From NCBI RefSeq assembly GCF_018448935.1, contig NZ_RCWC01000016.1, positions 40,212-104,211 of the forward strand: a stretch of DNA of 64,000 nt, read 5' to 3'. A program made the translations under genes and the position numbers. The stretch is from Photorhabdus noenieputensis (GTDB lineage Bacteria > Pseudomonadota > Gammaproteobacteria > Enterobacterales > Enterobacteriaceae). Shown here in pieces: positions 27,367 through 36,067 of the stretch. Position 1 is the first letter of the stretch. Each line of letters opens with the position of its first letter. The notes under the pieces are model-generated. The model saw nothing but the letters and a program-made list of their open reading frames with translations. It was not told the DNA's origin and made no database searches.

Positions 27367-28128
27367 TCAGGCAAAATGACGGGCCGGAGCGGGTGGCGTC
27401 ATAAACAGGCTAAAAAGCTCTGCTTGTGATCTGATTTGTAGTTTTTGATAAATATTTTTCCGATGGTTTTTCACCGTCCCCGGACTGATAAAAAGTTTCT
27501 CCGCAATCTGCGGTGAACCTTTGCCCTGTAATATTAACTCCACAATCTCACATTCTCTCGGAGTTAAGGAATAACGAGTCTGAGTATCCAGATAAACCAT
27601 TTCAGCAGCAGGAGCTTGCTGCGTCATTTCATTATGCAATCGCGCCACACTGCGGATAATTTCCAACGCAGTTTTCAGGCTTTTCCGATGCTGTTTCTGG
27701 ATGAAAAATGGCTGATTTTCCCTACCGAAAAACAGGCCAAGTTGCCGTTGAGGAGAGAGTGTCAATAAAACCCCCGTTTCATCCTGCCAACCGGTTTTAC
27801 GATAAAAATTCAGATAATAATCAGTATGATAAAATCCTGAAGGAATAAGTTCCCGTAAGGTAAATAGATCGGTGTCAGCCCCACTGACCAAGGCTTGATA
27901 GAAAGGATCTTGCAGATAAGCACCCTGTTGATAAATCTGATTTATCGCATCACTGTTTTTCTTCTCGGTTTTACTCAAACAACGCGGAGCAGAACCTTGC
28001 TCGAAGGCATAGACAATAGCGTTATCAAAAGTAATAAACTGTTCCAGCCAAGTCAGTAAGTTAGGATAAAATTCACTGGTTGCCACCGATTCAATCACTG
28101 CTGATAATCTATCTACATGAATATCCAT
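27367..28128 (-). CDS. LuxR-family transcriptional regulator of the amine operon
   Basis: This 253-residue protein has a C-terminal helix-turn-helix: SLTPRECEIVELILQGKGSP, then QIAEKLFISPGTVKNHRKNI. The N-terminal region lacks a recognisable autoinducer pocket. It is encoded 108 bp upstream of the oxidoreductase on the same strand and divergently from the nucleoside hydrolase. The operon position suggests control of the three downstream genes. Confidence 0.82.
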   Translation of the reverse strand: MDIHVDRLSAVIESVATSEFYPNLLTWLEQFITFDNAIVYAFEQGSAPRCLSKTEKKNSDAINQIYQQGAYLQDPFYQALVSGADTDLFTLRELIPSGFYHTDYYLNFYRKTGWQDETGVLLTLSPQRQLGLFFGRENQPFFIQKQHRKSLKTALEIIRSVARLHNEMTQQAPAAEMVYLDTQTRYSLTPRECEIVELILQGKGSPQIAEKLFISPGTVKNHRKNIYQKLQIRSQAELFSLFMTPPAPARHFA

Positions 28129-28393
28129 TCAAGCCCTCGCAATTATTCATAAATTAATAATAAATCCGAAGCAGATATAGCCCGCCAATTCCATAGCGAA
28201 ACTATATAAGAATCACACTCAAACTGGATGCACAACTTAATTATCGTTTATACGTTAATCAAATCACAATTATGAAACATTTTACTAATTATTTATGAGA
28301 ACACTCCCCCAGATCTAAGATTTTGTCACGGAATAGAGGTTTTAACTGGATTATCCTCATTTTTTATATCACTTTCTCTGGCAAGGAGTAAAA

Positions 28394-29356
28394 ATGACCA
28401 CCAAAAAAATTATTCTTGATTGCGATCCGGGACATGATGACGCCATTGCGATGCTATTGGCGCATGGCAACCCTAATATTGAGCTATTAGCCGTCACGAC
28501 GGTTGTCGGTAATCAGACACTGGATAAAGTCACTCACAATGCGCTGGCGATAGCACATATTGCCGGTATTACCGGCGTGCCCTTTGCCGCTGGTTGTCAT
28601 CGCCCATTAGTTCGCGATATCGAAACGGCATCGGATATTCACGGCGAATCTGGTCTGGGTGGCGTGAAGTTGCCTAAACACTCTCGAACACTTGATCCTC
28701 GCCACGCGATTGATCTGATCATTGATACCATTATGTCTCATCCGCCAAAAACGGTGACCTTAGTTCCCGTTGGCAGCTTAACCAATATTGCTCTTGCCGT
28801 CCGTAAAGCACCGCAGATCGTTGAACGGGTAAAAGAAGTGGTATTAATGGGCGGTGGATATCACACTGCTAATAGAAGTGCAGTAGCGGAATTCAATATC
28901 AAAATCGATCCGGAAGCCGCGCATATCGTTTTCAATGAAAAATGGCCGTTGACGATGGTCGGTCTGGATCTGACGCATCAAGCACGCGCCACACCAGAAA
29001 TCACCAAATCAATTTCACGTATCAATACCAACGTGTCTCGGTTTGTCGTAGAACTACTGGATTACTATGGTCAACGTTATCAAGAGAGACATGGTTTCAA
29101 CAGCCCTCCAATACATGATCCTTGTGCCGTCGCCTATGTTATTGATCCTACAGTAATGACAACCCAAAAAGTCCCTGTCAATATTGAACTGAATGGGACC
29201 TTAACTGTGGGCATGACCGTAGCGGATTTCCGTCATCCAATACCAGAAGATGGCCACACCCAAGTCGCAGTCAAACTCGATCAACAGCGATTCTGGCAAT
29301 TGATTATTGATGCATTAAGAAATATCGGCGATACCTGCGATCAAGATGAAAAATAA
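28394..29356 (+). CDS. nucleoside hydrolase (Rih family)
   Basis: This 320-residue enzyme starts MTTKKIILDCDPGHDDAIAM; the DCDPGHDDA motif binds the catalytic calcium. LVPVGSLTNIA, VLMGGGYHTANRSAVAEFN and a late HDP complete the site. It hydrolyses ribonucleosides to base and ribose; the E. coli relatives RihA and RihB prefer pyrimidines. A weak AAGGAG ribosome-binding site precedes the ATG. It is divergent from the LuxR gene and ends at a terminator shared with the convergent glycosyltransferase. Confidence 0.92.
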   Translation: MTTKKIILDCDPGHDDAIAMLLAHGNPNIELLAVTTVVGNQTLDKVTHNALAIAHIAGITGVPFAAGCHRPLVRDIETASDIHGESGLGGVKLPKHSRTLDPRHAIDLIIDTIMSHPPKTVTLVPVGSLTNIALAVRKAPQIVERVKEVVLMGGGYHTANRSAVAEFNIKIDPEAAHIVFNEKWPLTMVGLDLTHQARATPEITKSISRINTNVSRFVVELLDYYGQRYQERHGFNSPPIHDPCAVAYVIDPTVMTTQKVPVNIELNGTLTVGMTVADFRHPIPEDGHTQVAVKLDQQRFWQLIIDALRNIGDTCDQDEK

Positions 29357-29378
29357 TCACAGGTAAGGAACGATCATT

Positions 29379-29409
29379 AAAGCCGTTATTTGCAATATTA
29401 AACGGCTTT
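29379..29409. terminator. bidirectional terminator
   Basis: AAAGCCGTT (29379-29387) pairs with AACGGCTTT (29401-29409). The right arm overlaps the last codons of the minus-strand glycosyltransferase, and T-rich flanks occur on both sides. Confidence 0.65.
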
Positions 29410-30387
29410 TAATACTTTTCTAAGTCGCGGATATCGACGAGCCAAACGCCAACGCAATCTAAACCCACGGGCATTTTTCCAGATCATTGACCAAATACCG
29501 CGCTCAAATAATTCATGAACGATTTGTCGCTTTACCATAGGGGATTCTATCCCATTAATGGTATGCAAAATCCCTAGCCCCTCTTTCGCGATCTGCCAAT
29601 GACACGCCGGCACCTGCCTGACTTGCTGTGGATAACGCTGATTAATCTTATTCAGCATCTCCAAAATTTTCATATAGTGATGTGCCGTCCTCACCTTAAT
29701 ACGATCATCAGCAGGAACATGGGACACCGAGGAGGCGTGGATCAGATAATCATAAAAAGATTCATCAATATATTGCACGCGATTTGCCGTCAACAAGAGT
29801 TCTGTTGTCCACGGAATATCTTGATGATGCAACCCCGGTTCAAACTGATAATGATGTTTTGTCAGAAAAGCCCGTTTATAGATATTTAGCCAAGTTACAT
29901 GCAAGAATTTGCGTGAGCTCAGTGCTTGTTGCAACCATTCTGGCCCGCTCAGAACCGCAGTAGAAGAGAGGCGATCGGAAGGAAAAATCTTTCGAGCTGG
30001 CCGACCATCATCATAAACATAATGGCCATTGCAAGTAGCAATATCCAGCTCATTATTCTGAGCAATCTCTAACAGCCGGTTATACATACCCGGATAAATG
30101 ACATCATCAATATCAGGGAAAGCCACATAATCACCTCTGGCTTTCGCTAACCCCGTGTTACGGGCAACAGAAACCCCTTGATTCTTCTGAGTAATAATTT
30201 CTGTCTTTGGGAATTTTTCGGCATATTGTTCAATAACCTGGCGACTATTATCTGTTGAACCATCATCAACCAAAATTAATTCAAAATCAGTTAGCTTTTG
30301 CCGAGATAAATTGACAAAAAATTGCGGTAAAAACCGCTCTCCATTATAAATAGGCACGACAATGCTGAGTTTTAGTGATATAGACAT
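29398..30387 (-). CDS. family 2 glycosyltransferase
   Basis: The protein has 329 residues from ATG 30387 (MSISLKLSIVVPIYNG). The frame is open to GTG 30441, but the family's beta strand starts right after the ATG. The GT-A fold motifs are SIVVPIYNGERFL, LVDDGSTD and FPDIDD, the last being the metal-binding D-x-D. It should transfer a sugar to lipopolysaccharide, capsule or another surface glycan in the cytoplasm. It stands alone, without other polysaccharide genes. Confidence 0.85.
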   Translation of the reverse strand: MSISLKLSIVVPIYNGERFLPQFFVNLSRQKLTDFELILVDDGSTDNSRQVIEQYAEKFPKTEIITQKNQGVSVARNTGLAKARGDYVAFPDIDDVIYPGMYNRLLEIAQNNELDIATCNGHYVYDDGRPARKIFPSDRLSSTAVLSGPEWLQQALSSRKFLHVTWLNIYKRAFLTKHHYQFEPGLHHQDIPWTTELLLTANRVQYIDESFYDYLIHASSVSHVPADDRIKVRTAHHYMKILEMLNKINQRYPQQVRQVPACHWQIAKEGLGILHTINGIESPMVKRQIVHELFERGIWSMIWKNARGFRLRWRLARRYPRLRKVLKAV

Positions 30388-30938
30388 AAAATCAATATAT
30401 TCCTTTAGTACAAAAGTGTTACTTTTGTATATTGATATCACCTAGATATTTATCAGAAAAATAATTCCCACATATAAATACAAATCCAATAAATATTTAT
30501 TAACTTTATATTACACCTAAAAATAAAATAGTCATGATTTATAGTGATTTTTATTTCAAATCATTATCATTGATATACATTATATAATCAAACACATCCA
30601 GATAATTTATCTTTTAATGCTATCTCTATTGCCAATTAATTATTATATAAATATCACCCTTAACAACTTTTACCGTTCAAATTACTCAATAGCCGACATT
30701 TTAACCAACATTACCGCTTAAACTAATAATAGTTCAACCATAGTTAAACAATTACTCACTATATTTCACATCAACTAATATAAAGCAGATAATAATATTC
30801 GCAATGAAGCTGATCTGTACTGGCAACGGGTACTACCTTGGCTCATACGCAACATTTTATTGCTTCCAGTACATTATGTTGGGTTTTACCGGACCCTAGA
30901 TTTTCATCTTTCACTCCCTAGAAAAGGAATCTAATATT
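30388..30938. other. AT-rich intergenic stretch
   Basis: The 551 bp between divergent genes hold no frame with recognisable content. A short inverted-repeat-rich segment occurs near 30780-30900, but no terminator or operator could be assigned. Confidence 0.4.
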
Positions 30939-32135
30939 ATGAAAAAACAGGAAAAGATAGCCTCTCGGTCAATTATTACCGCCAGTTTGCTGACACTGAT
31001 AACGGGCTGTAGCCATATGGAAAAAATCCATATGCCAGAAGAAAATAAACCCGTCCTTTCTACTAAGCTGAACATCCATCAGCCAACATCGATCATTGTT
31101 CCTGTCACTATCTCCGGTAAAAAATATCAATTCTTGCTGGATACTGGTGCCAGTTATACCTTCATCGATAATAAGCTGGCAAAAACGCTGACACAAACCA
31201 CGCCAGAATCAAAAATACCGGTTACATTCCACCGTATGCTGTCCGATGGACTGGTTACAACCAGTGAAAAACGCTTACACAAAGCTGACCTAAAATTATG
31301 GCAACCTCTGGCGATTACCCTCGGTAATCATACAGTGCCGGGTTCTGATCCCTGGATTGGCATTGACATGAATCTCTTTAATCAGTCCATTGGTCAGGAG
31401 CTGGATGGTATTCTCGGAATTGACACTTTTCGTCAGTTAAACTGGGAAGTAAATAACCTGAACCACACATTGACAGTATGGCACCATGCACCTTCAATCC
31501 TAAATTATCAACAATGTGAACCTTACAGTGACAGCTACGGCAAATCTCCTGCAATTCAGGTTTCTAATGTCGTTTTTAATATAGATACCGGGGCCGATTA
31601 CAGCTATGCTTCTCAGGAATTTATTGAATACCTGAAAAAAGAACACAAAGATAAAATTTCTGAAGGAACCAATGTCAAATACGCATCCGCTGGCGGGCTT
31701 GGTAGTAGTAAAGAGTATCTAATTGATGGCTTTTATTTACAGCAACTGCCGGTAGGTCGGCTGAGAATTGGCGAAAATAAAAGTGGTCTCTACAATCTTG
31801 GTATGAGTTTCCTCTCACGTTTTGATGATTATTTGTTTATCCCAAATAAAATGCTGCTCTGTTTTAATGCCAAAAACTTTACCCGTTATGACAGTCCATT
31901 ACTCCGCACAATTGCAATCCGTTATTTTAATAACAAAGTAGAGATATATTACAACGATCAAAAATATATTGAAAAATTTGGATTAAAGAACGGTGATATT
32001 GTGCTGGAAGTGAATGGTCAACAAGCCCTTCCTAAGGATATCACCTATCTTCGCAATCAATTGTCAGAAACACCATCGGGTAAATTGACAATAAAAATTG
32101 AACGAAATAACACCCAGAAAATTATAACCATTTAA
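30939..32135 (+). CDS. lipoprotein with two retropepsin-like aspartyl motifs and a C-terminal PDZ domain
   Basis: This 398-residue protein begins with a lipoprotein signal; LITGC contains the lipidated cysteine. FLLDTGASYTFID near residue 68 and FNIDTGADYSYAS near residue 216 are two D-T-G active-site motifs, each followed by its own beta region, so the protein is internally duplicated. Retroviral-type proteases need two such motifs, normally from two chains; here one chain supplies both. The last 90 residues (LKNGDIVLEVNGQQAL) form a PDZ-like domain. It should be an envelope-anchored protease or peptidase-like protein. Substrate unknown. It follows a long control region and appears monocistronic. 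Confidence 0.72.
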   Translation: MKKQEKIASRSIITASLLTLITGCSHMEKIHMPEENKPVLSTKLNIHQPTSIIVPVTISGKKYQFLLDTGASYTFIDNKLAKTLTQTTPESKIPVTFHRMLSDGLVTTSEKRLHKADLKLWQPLAITLGNHTVPGSDPWIGIDMNLFNQSIGQELDGILGIDTFRQLNWEVNNLNHTLTVWHHAPSILNYQQCEPYSDSYGKSPAIQVSNVVFNIDTGADYSYASQEFIEYLKKEHKDKISEGTNVKYASAGGLGSSKEYLIDGFYLQQLPVGRLRIGENKSGLYNLGMSFLSRFDDYLFIPNKMLLCFNAKNFTRYDSPLLRTIAIRYFNNKVEIYYNDQKYIEKFGLKNGDIVLEVNGQQALPKDITYLRNQLSETPSGKLTIKIERNNTQKIITI

Positions 32136-32293
32136 TAAAGCCATTTATTGAGGGAGAGCCTAAATCTTCCTCAATACACTTATTTCTCAATTTACCGTCA
32201 ACCCATTTTTTCGACTTTATTTAAGGTTAGCACAGTAATTTCCTCCAACAAAAAGATAAGAAAATTTCTAAGCAATAAAGCGGAAAGCGACTG

Positions 32294-32530
32294 TTAGCCT
32301 TTTGATTTAGTGCTGAAATCAAACAGATCTGTTAGCTCAATCTGTAGACCATTCGCAATAATATTAATGATTTCAAGCGTAGGATTTCTAACTCCACGTT
32401 CAATACCACTGATATACGTCCGGTCAATTCCACACTTATCGGCAAAAGCTTCCTGAGACATGCCAGACGATTGCCTGAAATACCTAACTCTTTGCCCAAA
32501 AAGGAATTTTACAGCAGTTGGCTTTTTCAT
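32294..32530 (-). CDS. XRE-family regulator, copy 1 (C-protein-like)
   Basis: This 78-residue helix-turn-helix protein reads FGQRVRYFRQSSGMSQEAFA, then ISGIERGVRNPTLEIINIIA, the compact XRE fold typical of restriction-modification controller proteins and prophage repressors. It is about 75% identical by eye to the protein at 35479-35715. A symmetrical operator lies directly in front of its ATG, so autoregulation is likely. It is divergent from an Nlp-like gene. Confidence 0.85.
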   Translation of the reverse strand: MKKPTAVKFLFGQRVRYFRQSSGMSQEAFADKCGIDRTYISGIERGVRNPTLEIINIIANGLQIELTDLFDFSTKSKG

Positions 32531-32532
32531 CC

Positions 32533-32620
32533 GATAAGTATCGAATTATGTTACTTATCAGACCACGGACTATGAGTCACTTTTTATGGTAAGTTATGTT
32601 ATCATATGTGACTTATAGTC
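32533..32620. promoter_or_regulatory. compound operator between XRE copy 1 and the Nlp-like gene
   Basis: GATAAGTA (32533-32540) and TACTTATC (32552-32559) form a perfect inverted repeat with an 11-bp spacer. Outside it, GACTATGAGTCAC (32568-32580) pairs with GTGACTTATAGTC (32608-32620) with one mismatch. The first palindrome recurs exactly before XRE copy 2. Confidence 0.75.
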
Positions 32621-32678
32621 TACTATGTAACGATTTACCTTTTCATATCAAAGTTATCCGTAACACGGAGGATTAATA

Positions 32679-32888
32679 ATGAAAAATCAGGACTGGCACC
32701 CAGCCGACATTATCGCCGAACTGAAAAAACGGGGAACATCATTAGCAGCCGTTTCAAGGGAAGCAGGGTTAGCATCATCCACCCTTGCTAATACCCTGCA
32801 ACGCCGCTGGCCCAAAGGTCAACAGCTTATTGCCGAGGCTTTAGATTGCGATCCCGCTGAAATATGGCCTTCGAGGTACACAAAGTAA
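32679..32888 (+). CDS. Nlp/Ner-like DNA-binding protein
   Basis: This 69-residue protein starts behind GGAGG-like sequence at 32668 and reads DWHPADIIAELKKRGTSLAA, then SREAGLASSTLANTLQRRWP. That is the helix-turn-helix of the Nlp (SfsB) and phage Mu Ner family. The C-terminal EALDCDPAEIWPSRY is also characteristic. It should be a small transcriptional regulator, probably of phage origin. A hairpin follows the stop codon. Confidence 0.88.
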   Translation: MKNQDWHPADIIAELKKRGTSLAAVSREAGLASSTLANTLQRRWPKGQQLIAEALDCDPAEIWPSRYTK

Positions 32889-32905
32889 GTGGCTGTAGAT
32901 CAAGA

Positions 32906-32938
32906 CGGAGTAGTTTATCAATAAGATAAGCTGCTCCG
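32906..32938 (+). terminator. hairpin after the Nlp-like gene
   Basis: A 14-bp stem (CGGAGTAG with TTTATC, against GATAAGCTGCTCCG, two G-T pairs) and a 5-nt loop start 18 bp after the stop. The downstream run is only partly T-rich. Confidence 0.55.
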
Positions 32939-33054
32939 ATCTACTTTATATCATTCGGTAAGAATAATGATCACTTGTAGCTGTTTGCATTTATATTTTC
33001 CTGTTCACAATCCATTTCCTCATGTTCACTTTAAGTGTGTTTTTGAGGTGTGCT

Positions 33055-33281
33055 ATGAAACATAGAGTTATAGAGTTAACGTAACTGTTGATAAAGAAAA
33101 TTATCTGATCCTGAATTCAGCCGGTGTAAATATTTCAGGTTTTGCTATTGAAGTCATGACCAAAGAAACTCAACGAATCAAAGCTGAAAGTTGGAAAGCA
33201 GATAATCACAAAGGATTGGAAGAAGTTGCTCAATTTATTGAACAATATAGCTCATTTGCTGATGAGAACAGGAACTGGTAA
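33055..33281 (+). pseudogene. ccdA: ccdA antitoxin, frameshifted by an 8-bp tandem duplication
   Basis: After ATGAAACATAGAGTT the sequence ATAGAGTT is repeated (33062-33069 and 33070-33077), which throws the frame. Removing one copy restores a protein starting MKHRVNVTVDKENY and continuing NISGFAIEVMTKETQRIKAE and FADENRNW, clearly F-plasmid CcdA-like in both the DNA-binding and toxin-binding halves. As sequenced the protein would stop after 9 codons. TAA is followed directly by the ccdB ATG. Confidence 0.85.
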
Positions 33282-33456
33282 ATGCAATTTGTTGTTTATC
33301 AATACAAATGGGCGAAAGCAAATACAGTATGTTTGTCGATGTACAACGCGACATCATTGACATCATTGAAACACCAGGAAGGCGTATGGTTACTCCTTTG
33401 GTTGAAGCGCATCATTATTTCAAACAAGGTAAATCGTCATCTATTTCCCACGTCTG
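33282..33456 (+). pseudogene. ccdB: ccdB gyrase-poison fragment, multiply frameshifted and truncated
   Basis: CcdB-like text is spread over two frames. MQFVVYQYK is in the first, then [16 protein letters not shown] and [14 protein letters not shown] in another, then [13 protein letters not shown] back in the first. GACATCATT is duplicated at 33350-33367, adding three residues. The C-terminal half with the gyrase-contacting end is missing, and the sequence runs into the GlxA-type gene on the other strand. The toxin is dead, which makes loss of ccdA tolerable. Confidence 0.8.
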
Positions 33457-33460
33457 GCTT

Positions 33461-34450
33461 TCAGTTTTCTTCATTTGTGCCGGTCTGCTGCGTCTGTATG
33501 AATATCTTTCTGTAAACAGAGGGGGTGATGCCCGTATTTTTAACAAAGGCCCTGCGCATTACATCGCTACTTCTGTATCCGCAAGCTCCCGGTATTGCCT
33601 TGAGCGGGAGCCTACCTTCTTCGAGTAACATCCGCGCTTTCTCAATACGTGCATTTTCCAGCCATACTCCTGCCTTCATGTTAAGCTCCTGGCGGAACAG
33701 ACGTCCCAGATGCCTGATGCTCAAGTTCATGTGTGTAGCCATGTCCTGCAAACCACTTATGGCCTGTAAGTTTGCCTGCGCCCAGCGTTGCAAATCCTGA
33801 AAAGCGGCTCTCCCGGATAGGGATAACTGACTCCTGCGGATAAAGTGCCCCTGACAAACTGGTCGCCTGAAAAACATGACGAGGCTTGCTGCCACCTCCA
33901 TCGCGATCTCGCGGCCCAGATCCTCTTCAACCAGCCGGAGCGCCAGATCCAGCCCAGATGTCACCCCCGCAGCCGTTCTCACGGAACCATCAGCCACATA
34001 GAGCATGTCCGGTTCAACCGTGATTTCGGGAAAACGCATCGCGAGTAGTTCGGCACACTCCCAGTGGGTTGTCACCCGACGCTGTTTCAACAGTCCGGTC
34101 TGCGCCAACAACAGAGCACCAGTACAGACGGAGCCGTAGCGCTGACTACGATGACACATTTCGATGATTGCAACGCGTTCCTGTTCTGAAAGGGTATGGT
34201 TATGCGCATCCGGCGCGCCAGCCACAAGAAACGTGTCTGCCGAGTGGCTGGTTGTATGGCTCAAAATCACATCGGCCATCAGCCTAACGCCTGACGAGGA
34301 AGTGATGATGTCTGAACCGATCGACATCACGCTCAGGGAATAGACCTGCCGGTGCAATATGCGGTTCGCCTCAGCGAACACGTCCAGGGGGCCTGAGACA
34401 TCGAGTAGCTGAACGTCAGGCACAGCCAATATGGTGATATTGTGAATCAT
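33461..34450 (-). CDS. GlxA-family regulator (DJ-1/PfpI domain plus AraC helix-turn-helix)
   Basis: This 329-residue protein has an N-terminal DJ-1/PfpI-like domain ([20 protein letters not shown]) with the [14 protein letters not shown] nucleophile-elbow segment. The C-terminal AraC domain holds [20 protein letters not shown], then [13 protein letters not shown]. Such proteins are amidase-like regulators of neighbouring catabolic genes. The base composition looks richer in G+C than its surroundings, and it abuts the broken ccdB. It is divergent from the HD-domain gene, its probable target. Confidence 0.88.
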   Translation of the reverse strand: MIHNITILAVPDVQLLDVSGPLDVFAEANRILHRQVYSLSVMSIGSDIITSSSGVRLMADVILSHTTSHSADTFLVAGAPDAHNHTLSEQERVAIIEMCHRSQRYGSVCTGALLLAQTGLLKQRRVTTHWECAELLAMRFPEITVEPDMLYVADGSVRTAAGVTSGLDLALRLVEEDLGREIAMEVAASLVMFFRRPVCQGHFIRRSQLSLSGRAAFQDLQRWAQANLQAISGLQDMATHMNLSIRHLGRLFRQELNMKAGVWLENARIEKARMLLEEGRLPLKAIPGACGYRSSDVMRRAFVKNTGITPSVYRKIFIQTQQTGTNEEN

Positions 34451-34565
34451 TGCTCTACAGAAGTCTTATTTAATCTTAGTGTCCTGAATCATCGTTATAA
34501 GTTAATTCAGGACGTATGTCATGTGTTTTATGCTTACCTTCACTTAATCAACCGGAGACAAGCAT

Positions 34566-35207
34566 ATGAGTTTTTCAATTAATGGCGTGAGTATTCCTGA
34601 TACCCAAATAACCCGTGACGCAACCACGTTCATCCGCGATACGGAATCTGACCTGCTTTTTCATCATTCGAGTCGTGTTTACTATTGGGGTGCGCTCGCC
34701 GGCCAACGTCTTGGGCTTAGCGTAGACCATGAACTGCTCTATGTCGGATGTATGTTTCATGACATCGGCCTGACACATGAACACTGTAGTTGTGACAAGC
34801 GATTCGAGGTTGACGGCGCGAATGCGGCGAAACATTTCCTGCAAGGATACGGCATCGCTCAGGCCGATATTGATAAAGTCTGGACGGCGATTGCTTTACA
34901 TACCACGCCGGGCATTCCAGAGTTTATGGCACCTGAAATTGCGCTCGTCACTGCTGGCGTTGAAATGGATGTGTTGGGGATCAATTACGAAGCGTTCAGC
35001 GACAGTGAGCGCAGTGCGGTTGTACAGCAACACCCACGCCCTGACGGCTTCAAGGAGGGGATCATTCAGGCTTTTTATGATGGTATCAAGGACAAGTCCC
35101 AGACAATGTTTGGTAGCTTCAATGTGGATGTCATACAGGATAAAGAGCCGGGACTTGTTCCCCTCAATTACTGCAATGTAATCCGCAATTCCCGCTGGAA
35201 AGGCTGA
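34566..35207 (+). CDS. HD-domain hydrolase, cyanamide hydratase-like
   Basis: This 213-residue protein has the HD metal-binding set: the first histidine in FHHSSRVYYWG, the H-D pair in VGCMFHDIGLTH, and later histidines and an aspartate (ALHTTPG, EMDVLG). The arrangement resembles DDI2-type cyanamide hydratases and related proteins. The substrate is uncertain. The start ATG follows GGAGA. It forms a two-gene unit with the divergent GlxA-type regulator; both look horizontally acquired. Confidence 0.78.
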   Translation: MSFSINGVSIPDTQITRDATTFIRDTESDLLFHHSSRVYYWGALAGQRLGLSVDHELLYVGCMFHDIGLTHEHCSCDKRFEVDGANAAKHFLQGYGIAQADIDKVWTAIALHTTPGIPEFMAPEIALVTAGVEMDVLGINYEAFSDSERSAVVQQHPRPDGFKEGIIQAFYDGIKDKSQTMFGSFNVDVIQDKEPGLVPLNYCNVIRNSRWKG

Positions 35208-35271
35208 ATGTCCTATTGTGGCAGATGAAGGATAATCTGCTATTCAAAGACGACAGGAGCAGGCAAAGAGA

Positions 35272-35298
35272 AGATCTGCCTGAAAAACAGGCAGATCT
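35272..35298 (+). terminator. perfect hairpin after the HD-domain gene
   Basis: AGATCTGCCTG (35272-35282) and CAGGCAGATCT (35288-35298) form an 11-bp perfect stem with an AAAAA loop, 65 bp after the stop. There is no T-run, so termination is likely but not certain. Confidence 0.5.
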
Positions 35299-35478
35299 GC
35301 GATAATGCAGACGATGTTCTCACCTACAAGGATCATTTTCAGCAATCACATAGCTATGAGATGTGACCAGAAAGCGATTCAGATTTCTAGCTGTAGCAGC
35401 AGAATAAAATCTTCTGATGAGAGGAGAAATGATAGAACAACAGGAAAGCGTAAAGACTCAATGCTCAAATAGAGTCAA

Positions 35479-35715
35479 CTAACTCTTTTTCTCCGCATCA
35501 AAGTCAAACAGATCTTTTAATTCGATCTGTAAACCACTGGCAATAACATTGATAACTTCAAGCGTAGGATTTCTGACACCGCGTTCAATGCCACTGATAT
35601 AAGTACGATCAAGCCCACATTTATCGGCAAAAGCTTCCTGAGACATACCAGATGCCATTCTGATATATCTAACTCTTTGTCCAAAAATGGATTTTATGGT
35701 GTCAGTTTTTTTCAT
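35479..35715 (-). CDS. XRE-family regulator, copy 2 (C-protein-like)
   Basis: This 78-residue protein is nearly the same as copy 1: FGQRVRYIRMASGMSQEAFA, then ISGIERGVRNPTLEVINVIA. Copy and operator have moved together. No partner modification or restriction gene is visible between the two copies, so what they control is unknown. Cross-binding between the copies is expected from the shared operator. Confidence 0.85.
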   Translation of the reverse strand: MKKTDTIKSIFGQRVRYIRMASGMSQEAFADKCGLDRTYISGIERGVRNPTLEVINVIASGLQIELKDLFDFDAEKKS

Positions 35716-35717
35716 TC

Positions 35718-35744
35718 GATAAGTATCGAACGATGTTACTTATC
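35718..35744 (-). promoter_or_regulatory. operator of XRE copy 2
   Basis: GATAAGTA (35718-35725) and TACTTATC (35737-35744) form the same inverted repeat with the same 11-bp spacer as at 32533-32559. The following CCACGGACTATAAGTCAC also matches the copy 1 region. Confidence 0.75.
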
Positions 35745-36067
35745 AAACCACGGACTATAAGTCACGTTTTCCTGTAACTCGTGTTACTAATATGACTTAC
35801 CACAAAAATACGATGAATTATGTTTTAAATAATCAAGTGATCTGTAATTTGGCAGGGTTAAAAAGTTAAACATCATGGCACAAAAGGCATATATAGCTTC
35901 TCTTATCATTTACTTCCTTGATCTCTATAGACACTACCGCCTTTGTCTGGGAAGGCACCAAACAAACATAACGTTACAAACTAAAAATATGAAAAAACCT
36001 TAAACATATTAATTAAATTAATTTATTTTATCAATGGATTTGCCAATCTAGTCGCAGGTATTATTTA
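35745..36067. other. intergenic stretch, no gene seen
   Basis: The 323 bp after the XRE operator are AT-rich, and no frame or hairpin stands out. The GntR gene ends at its right edge on the minus strand. Confidence 0.4.

Noticed and set aside
33308..33628. A 106-codon plus-strand frame as an intact gene
   Set aside because: Its first part is a displaced piece of ccdB and its second half is antisense to the GlxA-type gene.
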